Positions 25,045-38,000 of a DNA stretch of 64,000 nucleotides are shown here, one piece after another (within the stretch, counting starts at the first letter, position 1; each line of letters opens with the position of its first letter). The stretch lies in the NCBI GenBank assembly GCA_020635725.1, contig JACJZF010000001.1, positions 248,001-312,000 on the forward strand. Reading direction: 5' to 3'. Made by a program: the position numbers and the translations under genes. The notes under the pieces are model-generated. The model saw only the letters and a list, made by a program, of their open reading frames with translations. It did no database searches and was not told the DNA's origin. The stretch is from Flavobacteriales bacterium (GTDB lineage: Bacteria; Bacteroidota; Bacteroidia; Flavobacteriales_F; PHOS-HE28).

Positions 25045-26055
25045 TCAGAACGAGCTGCTCACCAACCTGCGCTCCCTGCCGGAGTGCGTGCCGTAGTACA
25101 TGATAGAGAACTCGAAGGCCCCGTTGCGTCGGGTGTACGCGCCCAACGGCGACACGTTCACATCGTAGCTGAAGCGGTACATGGCGTTCTTGTGCTTCAG
25201 GCCCAGCTGGATGATCACGGCATCATTCAACCGATAGGAACCGCCCGCTACCGCGCTGTACACGGAGCCCATGATGTTCACCTCGGCCAGCATGCCTGCA
25301 TTGATCTGCTGATCGGCGCCCTGCCGCATGTAGAGGCCGTTGGGGATCACATAGATGCCATCGACCACTTCCACGCGCGCACCAGCGTTGGCGGAATACC
25401 GAATGGGCAGGTCGCTCTTCGCCGTGCGCAGGATGGACTCGTCTGGCGTGGTCACATGGAACAACGCGAAGTTGCCGAAGGGGTTCACGCGCTTGCGCGC
25501 ATTGGTCGAGCGGTAGGCGACGCCCAAGGACAGGTCCGGCATCAGGCGCGCGCCCTTTGTGATGCTCTCGCCCGAAGGCAGGTCGCCATTGAAGTACCCA
25601 TCGCTGTACTGCTGGTCCCAGAGCAGCTGCTGGTCATTCATCTTCTTATAGATCAGCCCCAGGTTAACCCCGGCGGATAGCGTGTGATTGGCCTTGCCCT
25701 GCGACACATTGTACGCCCCGGAGACACCGAACTGGAAGGTGTTCACGATGCCCGCCATGTTGTAGTTCTGCAAGTAGGTGCCGAAGCCGTACTGACGGTC
25801 GAAGGAGAGGTCATAGCCGAATCCGGTGGTGAGGAAGCTACTCGAAAGGCTGTTCCACTGACTCCGCACATTGCTCGTCATGCGGAAATCGGCGTTCTCG
25901 TACATGCCGGTGAGCGCCGGATTCAGCAGCTGCGGAGCGGCATCGAAGTGCGACAGGTGTCCGTCCTGCGCGCGGGACGAAACGGCCACGCACAGACCCA
26001 GGGAGAGGGCGATGAGTTTCATGTTCGGATTCATCGTGGTGGTCATTTCGTTCAT
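25045..26055 (-). CDS. PorP/SprF family type IX secretion system membrane protein
   Basis: A 336-residue outer-membrane protein. After a signal peptide (cleaved near SSRAQ), the mature start DGHLSHFDAAPQLLNPALTGMYENADFRMTSNVRSQWNSL is the hallmark PorP/SprF block. The rest alternates in beta-strand fashion, and family members form a barrel. SprF-type proteins are encoded next to giant substrates with type B sorting domains and are needed to export or anchor them. Here the ATG overlaps the giant gene's stop by 4 bp (ATGA, 26052-26055), so the two are translationally coupled and very likely a dedicated pair. Confidence 0.92.
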   Translation of the reverse strand: MNEMTTTMNPNMKLIALSLGLCVAVSSRAQDGHLSHFDAAPQLLNPALTGMYENADFRMTSNVRSQWNSLSSSFLTTGFGYDLSFDRQYGFGTYLQNYNMAGIVNTFQFGVSGAYNVSQGKANHTLSAGVNLGLIYKKMNDQQLLWDQQYSDGYFNGDLPSGESITKGARLMPDLSLGVAYRSTNARKRVNPFGNFALFHVTTPDESILRTAKSDLPIRYSANAGARVEVVDGIYVIPNGLYMRQGADQQINAGMLAEVNIMGSVYSAVAGGSYRLNDAVIIQLGLKHKNAMYRFSYDVNVSPLGAYTRRNGAFEFSIMYYGTHSGRERRLVSSSF

Positions 26056-29000
26056 CGGATCAGCGAGACTTTGCCGGAGCGGTCATGCGTGAGGCCGTCG
26101 GTGGTGGTGGCGATCACGGAGTACACGTACACGCCGTTGATCTCGGGGGTGCCGTCGTGCGTGCCGTCCCAGCCGAAGAGCGGGTCGGTGGTCTCGAAGA
26201 CGAGCTCGCCCCAGCCGTTGTAGATCTTCAGCTCCATGGTCTCGAAGGGTCCTCCTCGCACATAGAACACATCGTTCACGCCGTCGCCATTGGGGCTGAA
26301 GGCATTGGGCAGCTTCGGGGCGATGATGTCCTTCTCCTCGATGCTGATGAGCAAGGAGTCCTGGTCCATGCACCCGGCGGCGTTCACCACGGTCTGCACG
26401 ATGAGGTATTGTCCAGCCTGCGCGTATTCGTGTTCTGCGGAGGCGTCCAGCGAGCCCGTGCCATCACCGAAATCGTACTGCCATCCGCTGGCGCCGAAGG
26501 AATGGTCGACGAAGGCGATCACGGTATCCGTGTGCATGGTGCCTTCCACGGCGAAGCTTGCGACAGGCGCGCTGAGGACGTCCACCGGTAGCGTGATGGT
26601 GCTGCTGCAGCCATTCTGCGCGAAGACGGTGAGCGTGGCGAGGTACTGACCTTGCGTATCAAAGGAGACCGCGGTCTGCGGTCCGGCCGCGGTGGCGCCG
26701 TTTCCGAAGGTCCAGTTCCAACCGATGATCGGCGCGCCGGTGGTGGTGCTGGCATCAACGAACTGCGTCTGCGATCCGGCGCAGGCATTGCTCCAGCTGA
26801 AGTCGGCCTGCAGAGGGTTCACGAAGGAGAGCATCAGGGTATCCATGGCAGCCGGGCAGAACCCATTGCCGGTGGTGGTGAGGATGAAACGGATCGTTCC
26901 AAGCTGCTCATCCCCCGTGCTAGGCTGATAGTTGGCGCCCGGTGCCGTCTGATCGGGCGAGAACGACCCGCTGCCAGTGGTGCTCCACAGCACGCCATCC
27001 GCACCGGTGTATGATCCATTCAGATCAACAGCGGCCGTGGCGTCACAGATATTGATGTCGTTGCCGGCGCTCGCGGTCGGAGGCGCCTGCAGGGTCACCG
27101 TCATCGTATCCGCATCAGCAGGACATCCCATGTTGCCCGTGGTGCTCAGCACGAAGCGCAAGTCAGCGAAGGCCATGTCGGTCTGACTGGGAACATAGGT
27201 GGCGTTCAGCGCGCTCGCATCCGGCAGGAAACTGCCCGTGCCATTGGTGCTCCATTGCCCGCCGCTCACTCCGGTAACCGATCCGCCCAGCTGCCAGAAG
27301 CCGCCGTTGCCGCACACCGTCATGTCAGCACCCGCATGCGCGATCCGCGTCGGTCCGATGTCGATGAACACCGAGTCCGCCGCATTGCCGCAGGTCCCCG
27401 TGCCGAAGGCCGTGAGCACCAGGTACACACCGCCAGCGATGCTGTCGTTCGCGGTCGGGGTGTATACTGCGTTCAGTACATCAGCACTCGGTTGGAAGCT
27501 TCCCGAACCCATGGTGGTCCATTGCACGCTTCCTTGGTTCAGAGCCGTGCCGTTCAGTTGCACATCCTCCAGACCGTTGCACAGGAGCACGTCCGCGCCA
27601 GCGTTCACCGTCGGTGGCACATAGTAGCTCACCACCAGCGTATCGCGGCCTGCGGGGCAGCCCTGGTTGTTGGTGGTGCTCAGGACCAGGTTGATGCTGC
27701 CGATCGCATAATCCGCCGCACCAGGGATGTAGGTCGCGTTGAGCGCGTTCGCATTCGGCATGAAGGAGCCGGTTCCGCTGGTGCTCCAGGTACCCGTGGT
27801 GGTGCCGGCCACCGCGCCGTTCAGGGCGATGTTCGGATCGGTGCTACAGGCCACCACGTCCGCTCCGGCCACGGCCGCAAGGCCACCACCGAAGCTGATC
27901 ACGAGCTCATCGGATACCGCGCTGCATGGCGCCATACCGGTGGTGGTCACTGTCAGGGTCACTGAGCCAGCAAGGCTATCGGCAGCGCTCGGCAAGTACA
28001 GCGTGGCAAGCGCGTTCGGGTCGAAGAAGGTTCCGGTACCCGAGGTGGTCCAGGTGCCGCCTCCCGCATTGGCCACATTGGCCGTGAGCTGAACAGGTGC
28101 GGCCGTGCAGGCGATGATGTCAGCACCCGCGTTGATGTTCGGCAGCGGGTTCACGGAGAGGAGCACGACATCGCTGGAGACGGCGCATGCTCCGCTCGTG
28201 ATAGTGGTAAGGGTGAGCTGCACGCTGCCGGCCGTGATGTCGGCACCGCTCATCGTATAGGTGGCGCCCGGGTCGGTGATGTTGCTGAAGGAGCCCGTGC
28301 CGCTCGTGCTCCACGTGATGCCGCTGGATCCACCGCTGTAGTTGCCCGCCAGTTGCGCGATGGGTGCATTGGCGCACAGCACCTGATCAGCACCGGCGTA
28401 GGCGTAGCTGCTGTTGCCGAAGGTGACCACCATGGCATCCTGCGTGCTCGGGCAGGTGCCGGTGTTGGTAGCGGTGAGCGTAAGCACCACGGAGCCGTTG
28501 GTCACATCGGCGGCCGAGAAGAAGTACTGCGCATTGAGGGCGTCGGCACTCGGTTCGAAGGTGCCCGTGCCCGTGCTGGTCCATGTACCCGAGGGCGAGC
28601 CGTTCAGGATGCTGCCCAGCAGGTTCGCGTGGTCGGAAAGCACGCACACGTTCTGGTCCGGACCCGCGTTGGTGGTGATCCCATCCGTGAGGTAGATGGT
28701 CATCTGGTCGGTCACCGGATTGCAGTTCGCGTTGTTGAGCGAGCTCAGCGTGAAGGTGATCGAGCCGTTCGCGACATCCGCAGCGCTGGCCGTGTACGTG
28801 GTGTTCAGCGCACCTGCATTGGCGATCGTACCCGTGCCGGTGGTGGTCCACTGGCCCACATTGGTGATGCCGCTGATCGCACCGTTCAGGTTGAATTGCG
28901 TCACCGCGTTGCAGTAGGTCTGGTCCGGACCGGCATTCACGAAAGGTGCCGGTGTCAGCGTCAGCTGCATGGCATCGGTAGCGTTGTTACAGGATCCCGG

Positions 29001-32000
29001 CGCGCTGATGGTCAGTGTCAGATTGCCGATGGCCGTATCGATCGCGCTGGGGATGTAGGTCGGCGTGAGCACATTGGGGTTCGGGTAGAAGGAGCCGGTT
29101 CCCGAAGTGCTCCATTGCACTTGGCTGGCATCACCGCTCAGCTGTCCGTTCAATTGCGTCACCGCATTGTTCGCACAAGCCGTAACGTCCATGCCCGCGT
29201 TCACCGTCCCTTCCGGTTGGATGGCGATGAAGAGCGTGTCGGCCCCAGGCGCGCATACACCCGTGTTCGTCGCGGTGAGGACCAGGTAGGCACCGCCCGC
29301 GAGCTGATCGTTGGCGCTGGCCTGGTATACGTTGCTGAGTGCGGTGTTCGCATTGGCGAAGCCGCCGCTGCCCAGGGTGCTCCAGGTACCGCTGCTGCTC
29401 GCGCCGCTCACGGATCCGTTGATCACCACATCCAGATCACCGAAGCAGGTGACTTGATCGGCGCCCGCATTCACCACGGATACCGGCGTGATCGTCAGCA
29501 CCATCTGGTCCATGGCGTTATCGCAACTGTTCACGCTCCAGGTGAAGGTGAGTGTGCCTTGCGCCGCATCGCCAGGTGCGAGTTGGTACACCGCGTTGGC
29601 ATCAGCAGCGCTCGGCAAGAAGCTGCCCGCGCCCGTGCTGGTCCATTGACCTTGGGTCGCGTTGCCGGTGATCGTGCCGCTCAGTTGGATCGAGTTCGTG
29701 CTCGCGCAGATCGTCTGATCCACACCGGCGTTCGCGATCGCGTTCGGCAGGATGGTGATCGTCATCGCATCGCTCACCGCCGTGCAGAGACCGTTATTGG
29801 TGCTGGTCAGGGTGAGGTCCACCGTACCGTTCAACGAATCGAGGCTGCTGGCGATGTACGTCGCGTTCAGCGCCGTCGGGCTTGGGCTGAAGAGGCCCGT
29901 GCCGCTTGTGGTCCATTGACCTGTGGTCGCCCCGCCTTGCACGGTGCCGTTCAGTGCTACCTGCAGCTGGTTCGAGCACGTGGTCACGTCCGCACCCGCG
30001 TTCACCACCGGCGATGGTGTCACGGTGATCATCATCTGATCACTCACCGCCGTGCAGTTGCCATTGCCGGTCGTCGTCAGCGTGAGCTGCACGCTGCCGG
30101 ATCCCAGTTCGAACGATGAGGGAACGTATTGCGCGTTGAGCGTCTGGGCGTTCGGCGTGAAGGTGCCGAGTCCGCCGCTCCATTGCGCGCCAGTGGCCAC
30201 GGTGACAGCGCCGTTCAGCGTCACCACCGCGTTGTTCATGCACATGTTCTGGTCCACGCCTGCGTTCACGGTCGGGGCCGGGGTGAAGGTCACGACCACG
30301 GTATCGCGCACGGCGAGGCAATTGCCGTTGCCGGTGCTGGTGAGGTAGAGTGAGAGGGTTCCCGCGGCGAGCTCACCGGCGCTTGGCGTGTACACGGGGC
30401 TCAGCACGTTGGCGCTCGGCGCGAAGGATCCGCTGCCGCCCGTCCAGGTGCCGCCGCTGGCGTTGGTCACGTTGCCGGTGAGTTGCACCGCGCTGTTGTT
30501 CGCGCAGATCGCCATGTCGGCACCGGCATCAACGACGGGCGCACCGGTGAGGACGATCGTCATCTGATCCGTGACAGCGTTGCAGTAGGTCGTACCGGTC
30601 GAGCTCAGGGTGAGCGTTACGCTGCCCGCTGCGATCTCGGCTGCCGTAGGCGCATACTGCGTGGCGAGCATGGTATTGCTCGGGAAGAAGGTCCCCGCGC
30701 CACCGCTCCAGGCACCGCCCGGCGCATTGCCGACGAAGCCGTTCAGCTGCACGTTGGAGTTGTTCGCGCAGATCTGCTGGTCCGGACCCGCGTTCACGAC
30801 AGGAACAGGATCCACGAGCACGATCAGGCTGTCGCGCACGATGGCGCAGTTGCCGTTGCCCGTGCTGCTCAGCACCAGGGTGAACTGACCGGAAGCGATC
30901 TCCGACGCGGTGGGGAAGTAGGTCGCGTTCAGTGCAGCGTTGCCCGGTGTGTAGGATCCGTTGCCGCCGGTCCAGATGCCACCGCTGGCCACGGTGACCG
31001 CACCGTTCAGGTTGACCTGTGCGGCGTTCGCGCACACATGCGCATCCGGTCCCGCGTTCACCGTCGGTGCTGGCGTGAAGGTCAGTTGCACGGAATCCTG
31101 TGTGGCCACGCAGCCGCCGTTGCCGGTGCTGGTGAGGAAGAGCCACACCTGTCCGCTCGCGACCTCGGCTGCACTCGGCGTGTAGGCCGCGTTCAGCGTG
31201 TTGCTGTTCGGGCTGAAGGCGCCGGAGACACCGCTCCACACGCCGCCCGTCGCGTTGGCCACCGAGCCATTGAGCTGGGCCACCGCGTTGTTCGCGCACA
31301 AGGTCTGCGTCGATCCCGCTTCCACGATCGGCGCCGCCGTGATGGTCACCACCACCTGCGAGGACACCGCGTTGCACAAGCCGTTACCCGTGCTGGTCAG
31401 CGTCACCGTGGCCGTGCCAGCCGCGACTTCCGCGTTGCTCGGCGTATAGGTCGCGCTCAGGTTCGTGTTGCTCGGCGAGAAGGTGCCCGCGCCGCTCCAG
31501 ATACCGCCCGTTGCGTTCTGCACGGAACCGGCCAGTTGCACCGCAGGGTTGTTCGCGCAGGAGGTCAGCGGCGTGCCTGCGTTCACGATCGGCGACGGGA
31601 TGATGGTGATCACCACCTGGTCGCTTACCGGGTTGCAAGTACCGTTGCCAACGGTCGTCAGCGAGAGCGTCACAGTGCCTGCGGCGATCTCCGACGCGCT
31701 CGGCGTGTAGGTCGCGTTCAGCGTGCCGTTGTTCGGCGAATACGTGCCGTTGCCTCCGCTCCACAGCGCACCCGTAGCCACGGTGATCGCACCGTTCAGT
31801 TGCACCGATGCGTTGTTCGCACAGGTGAAGAGGTCCGCACCGGCGTTCGCGGTGGGCGCCGGTGTGAAGGTGTAGGTCACGTCATCGCTCACCGCCGTGC
31901 AACCGTTGTTGCCCGTGGTGGTCAAGGTCAGCGTCACGCTACCAGCCGCCAGTTCACCAGCGGAAGGCGTGTACAGCGCGTTGAGCGCGTTGGCGTTCGG

Positions 32001-35000
32001 GGTGAAGGTTCCGCCCGCTCCGGACCAGGTACCGCCGCTCGCGACGGTCACACTACCGTTCAATTGGATGCCCGCGTTGTTCGCGCAGCGCACGCCGTCA
32101 GCACCGGCGTTCGCGGTGGGCGAAGCAGTGAAGGTGATGAGCACCTGATCCGATACCGGCACGCAATTGCCATTGCCGATCGTCGTAAGGGTCAGGGTCA
32201 AGCTGCCCGAGGCTACCTCTGCAGCGGTCGGCGTGTACAACGCGTTCAGCGAAGCGATGCTCGGCGTGAAGGTGCCGTTGCCGCCGCTCCATTGGCCACC
32301 GCCCGCACCGCTCACGGAACCGCCGAGCTGCACGTTGGGGTTGTTGGAGCAGACCGCTATATCGTTGCCCGCGTTTGCCACCGGCGATGCGATGATGGTG
32401 ATGACCATCTGGTCGCTTACCGCATTGCAGAGGCCGTTGCCGGTGCTCGTCAACGTCAGCGTCACCGTGCCCAGGGCCACTTCCGCCGGGCTCGGCAGGT
32501 AGGTCGCATTCAGCGTGTTCGCGTTCGGCGTAAAGCTGCCACTGCCACCGCTCCACACACCACCGGTCGCGATGGTCACAGAGCCGTTCAGGACGACCGT
32601 CGGATCGTTCGCGCACACGGTGCGGTCGATGCCCGCGTTCACCACGGGGCTCTGCGAGAAGAAGATCGTCATCTGATCGCTCACCGCCTGGCAGGTAGCG
32701 TTGCCGGTGCTCGTTAGCGTGAGCGTCACGGAACCGTTCGCGAGTTCCGAGGTGCTCGGCGTGTAGGTCGCGTTCAGCGCGTTGATGCTCGGTGAGAAGG
32801 TGCCCGTGCCGCCGCTCCAGATGCCGCCCCCCGCGTTGCTTACGGTACCGGCCATCTGCACTGTGGCATTGTTGGAACACACGGTCTGATCAACACCCGC
32901 GTTCACCACTGGCGAAGGCGCGATAGTGATCGTCATCTGATCGCTCACCGCATTGCACAGACCGTTGCCGGTGCTGGTCAGCGTGAGCGTCACCGTACCT
33001 GCGGCCACTTCACCGAGCGTCGGCGTGTACGTCGCGTTCAAGTTCGTATTGCTCGGGTTGAAGGTGCCGGAACCACCGCTCCACACTCCGCCCGTGGCGT
33101 TGTTCACCACACCGGCCAGTTGCGCGGTCGATTGGTTCGCGCAGGTGGTGATGTTCGCACCGGCGTTCGCGATCGGCGTAGGTGTGATGGTGATGGTGAT
33201 CTGGTCGCTCTCCGGATTGCTGTTGCCGTTGCCCACCGTGGTGAGCGTCAACGTCACCGTGCCGGCCGCGATCTCAGAAGCGCTCGGCGTGTAGACGGCG
33301 TTCAGCGTACCGCTGTTCGGGTTGTAGGTGCCCGTGCCGCCGCTCCAGATACCACCGGTGGCAATGGTCACCGCGCCGTTCAGTTGCACGGTCACGTTGT
33401 TCGCGCACACCGTCTGATCAGGACCGGCGTTCGCCGTCGGCGCAGCACCGAAGGTGATCGTCATCTGATCCGTGGAAGGCGAGCACGCACCGTTGCCGGT
33501 GGTGATGAGCGTCAGCGTCACGCTGCCCGACGCGATCTCCGCAGGAGTCGGTGTGTACACCGCGTTCATCGTGGTGTTGTTCGGGCTGTAGGTGCCCGCG
33601 CCGCCGGTCCATTGCGCACCGGTGCTGATGCTGAAGCTGCCCGCGAGCGTGGTGTTCGCGTTGTTGCTGCTCACCGTCTGATCCGGACCGGCGTTCGCGA
33701 CCGGCGCCTGGGTGTAGGTGATGGTCACCGCATCGCTCACGGCGGCGCAGTTGCCGTTTCCGGTCGTCGTCGCGATCAGCGTCACGGAGCCGTTCACCAC
33801 TTCAATGGGCGAGGGCGAATACGTGATGTTCTGCGCGGTGCTTCCCGGGCTGTACGCACCGGTGCCACCGGACCACTGCACACCAGTTGCCACTGTGATC
33901 ACAGCGCCCAGTGTTGCGGTCGCGTTGTTGCCGCAGACCGACTGGTCCACACCGGCGCTCACCGTCGGCGCGGGTGTGATCGTGTAAGTCACGTTGCTTG
34001 ATACCGCATTGCACTGGCCGTTGCCCGCAGAGGTCAAGGTCAGCGTCACCGTACCGGCCGCGATCTCCGCAGCGGTCGGCGTGTAGGTCGCGTTCAGCGT
34101 GATGTTGTTCGGGCTGAAGGAACCCGCGCCTCCGCTCCATACACCGCCAGCAGCACCAGTCACGGCTCCGTTCAGAGCGATCGCCGGAGCGTTCGCGCAC
34201 ACGCTGCCATTGGCGCCCGCGTTCACGATAGGCGCAGGCGTGTAGGTGATGATCTTGGTGTCCGTGGCAGGCGTGCAGTTGCCGTTGCCCGTCGTGGTCA
34301 ATGTCAGCGTCACCTGGCCAGCAGCGAGGTCACCCGCGCCGGGATTGTAGGTCGCGTTCAGCGTGTTCGCATTCGGCGTGAAGGTGCCCGTACCGCCGCT
34401 CCACACACCGCCGGTTGCTACGATCACGCTTCCGCCAAGCGCTACTGCAGCATTGTTCGCGCAGCGCGTTACATCCGGACCGGCGTTCGCCGAAGGCGGA
34501 TCGGTGAAGGTGAGCAGTACCTGATCGGTGGCGGCGTTGCACAGGCCGTTGCCCGTGGTGGTCAGTGTCAAGGTCACGCTGCCCGCTGCGATCTCCGCGG
34601 CGGTCGGCGTGTAGATCGCGCTCATGTTCGTCGTGCTCGGATCGAAGGTCCCCGCGCCGCCGCTCCAGATACCGCCCGTGGCGATGGAGAAGGCGCCGGA
34701 CAATCCCGTCGAAGCATTGTTCGCGCAGAGGATGCGGTCCGCACCGGCGTTGGCCGTGGGAGCGGGTGTGATGCTGTAGGTCACCTGGTCGCTCACGGCG
34801 TTGCAGTTGCCGTTGCCCGTGATGGTCAGCGTCAGCGTTACCGTGCCCGCAGTACGTTCAGCCGCACTCGGCGTGTACACCGCGTTCAACGTGGTGTTGT
34901 TCGGGTTGAAGGTCCCCGTGCCGCCGCTCCAGGCAGCGCCCGAAGCACCGGTCATCGCACCGGCCAGCGTGATGCTGGCGTTGTTCGCGCACACCGTGCC

Positions 35001-38000
35001 GTTCGCACCGGCATCCACCGTGGGCGCATCCGTGAAGGTGATGACCTTGGTGTCGCTCACGGCATTGCAGTTGCCGTTGCCCGTGGTGGTCAGCGTCAGC
35101 GTGAGGCTGCCGAGGGCGAGTTCCGAAGGCGTGGGCGTGTAGGTCGCGTTCAGCGTGGTGTTGTTCGGCGTGAAGGAGCCCGCGCCGCCGCTCCAGATGC
35201 CGCCCGTGGCCACACCAACGGTACCGCTCAGCGCGACCGCCGCGTTGTTACGGCACACCGATACATCGGCGCCCGCATCCACCGAAGGACTTGGCGTGAA
35301 GGAGAGCACCACGTTGTCGCTCACCGCCACGCAGTTGTTGTTGCCCGTGGTGGTCAGCGTCAGTGTCACCGAGCCGTTGGATATCTCCGCGGCGGTCGGC
35401 GTATACGTAGCGTTCATCAAGGTGGCGCTCGGGCTGAAGGTTCCCGATCCACCGCTCCAAACGCCACCGGTCGCCACCATGAACGAGCCGTTCATCGTGG
35501 CCGCCGCGTTGTTCGCGCAGAGTGACTGGTCAGCACCCGCGTTGACCGTCGGCGCAGGCGTGATGCTAAAGGTCACGTTGTCGCTTACCGCGTTGCAGTT
35601 GCCGTTGCCGGCGGAGGTCAGCGTGAGCGTCACCGTACCGGCGTTGCGCTCGGCAACGGTCGGCTGATAGGTCGCGTTCAGCGTGGTATTGTTCGGCGAG
35701 AAAGTGCCCGCACCACCGCTCCAGATCGCGCCGGTCGCGCCGCTCACTGATCCGTTCAAGGTGATGAGCGAGTTGTTCGCGCATACGGAGCCGTTCGCAC
35801 CGGCATTCACAACCGGAGCTGGCGTGAAGGTGATCGTGCGCGTGCTGGTCACGGCGTTGCAGTTGCCATTGCCGGTCGTTGTCAGCGTGAGCGTCAACGT
35901 GCCCGCAGCGAGTTCCGCAGGCGTCGGCGTGTACACCGCGTTCAAGGTGGTGTTGTTCGGCGTGAAGGATCCCAGGCCGCCGCTCCACACACCTCCTGTC
36001 GCACCGGAAACGGAACCGGTCATCGTCACCTGCGGGTTATTCACGCAGATGGAGATCGGCGCTCCAGCGTTCGCCACAGGCGCCGGCGTGAAGGCGATCG
36101 TGATGTTGTCGCTCACTGCCACGCAATTGTTGTTGCCCGTGGTGGTCAGCGTGAGCGTCACGGAGCCTGTCGCGATCTCGGCCGCGGTAGGCGTGTAGGT
36201 CGCGTTCAGGTTCGTGGTGCTCGGCGCGAAGGTGCCCGCACCGCCGCTCCAGATGCCGCCGGTGGCCACCGTGACGGAACCCGCCAGGGTCGCCACCGCA
36301 TTGTTCGCGCAGAGGCTTTGATCCGGACCAGCGTTCGCGGTCGGTGCCGGCGTGATGCTGTAGGTCACCTGATCGCTCACCGCGTTGCAGTTGCCGTTGC
36401 CCACCGTGGTGAGCGTGAGCGTGACCGTGCCAGCCGCGCGCTCCGCAGCACTCGGCGTGTACACCGCGTTCAGCGTCGCATTGTTCGGACTGTATGTGCC
36501 CGAACCGCCGCTCCAGACCGCGCCCGTTGCGCCGCTCTGCGAACCAGCGAGCGTGAATGACGCGTTGTTCGCGCACACCGTGCCGTTAGGGCCTGCATCC
36601 ACCGTGGGCGCGGGCGTGAAGGTGATCACGCGGCTGCTCTGCACCGGATTGCAGGTACCGTTGCCGGTGCTCGTCAACGTGAGGGTCAAGGCGCCTCCGG
36701 CGATCTCTGCCGCGGTCGGCGTGTAGGTGGCGTTGAGCGTGCTGTTGTTCGGATTGTAGGTGCCTGTGCCGCCGCTCCACACGCCGCCCGTCGCTCCGCT
36801 CACGCTGCCGTTCAAGCTCACCTGCGCATTGTTCGCGCATAGCGAGATCGGCGCTCCCGCGTTCACCACCGGCGCAGCCGTGAAGTTGATCGTCATCTGA
36901 TCGGCGACGGCGGTGCAGTTGCCATTGCCGGTCGTGGTCAGCGTCAGCGTGACAGAACCGTTCGCGATCTCCGCAGCGCTTGCCGTGTAGATCGCGCCCA
37001 TGTTCGTGGTACTCGGATCGAAGGTGCCCGCACCGCCACTCCAAACCCCGCCGGTTGCGACCGTGAACGAACCGTTCAGCGCAACCGCAGGATTGTTCGC
37101 GCAACGGGTCGCATCGGCACCCGCGTTCACTGTGGGTGAAGGCGTGATCGTGAAGGTCACCGCATCGCTCACGGCGTTGCAGTTGCCATTACCCACGGTC
37201 GTCAGCGTCAGTGTCAAGGTACCGGCCGCACGCTCGGCAGCGGTCGGCGTGTACACCGCGTTCATCGTGGTGTTGTTCGGGTTAAAGGTGCCTGCGCCAC
37301 CGCTCCAGATCGCACCGGTGGCACCGGTGAACGCGCCGTTCAGGTTGATGCTCGCATTGTTCGAACACACGCTCGCATCGGCACCGGCGTTGGCCGTCGG
37401 AGCGGGCGTGAATGTGATCACCTTGCTGCTCGATACCGGGTTGCAGTTGCCGTTGCCCGTGCTGGTCAGCACCAGCGTGACGGTGCCCGCAGCGAGGTCC
37501 GCAGCGCTCGGCGTGTAGGTCGCGTTGAGCGTGGTATTGTTCGGACTGAAGGTGCCGGAACCACCGGTCCAGGCGCCGCCTGTAGCACCGATCACGCTGC
37601 CGTTGAGGCTCACCTGGGCGTTGTTCGCACAGAGCGAGATCGGCGCGCCTGCGTTCACCGAAGGCGCATCAGTGATCGTGATCACCATCTGGTCCGTCGT
37701 CGCGTTGCACGTTCCGTTGCCGGTCGTCGTCAGGGTCAGCGTCACGATGCCCGCCGTGATCTCGGCCGCACTCGGCGTGTACACCGCGCCCATGTTCGTG
37801 GTGCTCGGATCGAAGGTGCCCGCGCCACCGCTCCACACACCGCCAGTAGCAACAGTGAAGGAACCGTTCAGTGCCACGGCCGCGTTGTTCGCGCAGACCG
37901 TGCGGTCGAGTCCTGCGTTGGCCGTCGGAGCCGGCGTGATCGTGAAGGTCACGTTGTCGCTCACGGCGTTGCAGTTGCCGTTGCCCACGGTCGTGAGGGT

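Noticed and set aside
25025..25048. Bidirectional terminator between atpG and the PorP-like gene
   Set aside because: Only about 5 bp of GAAGG/CCTTC pairing and no T-run; too weak to call.
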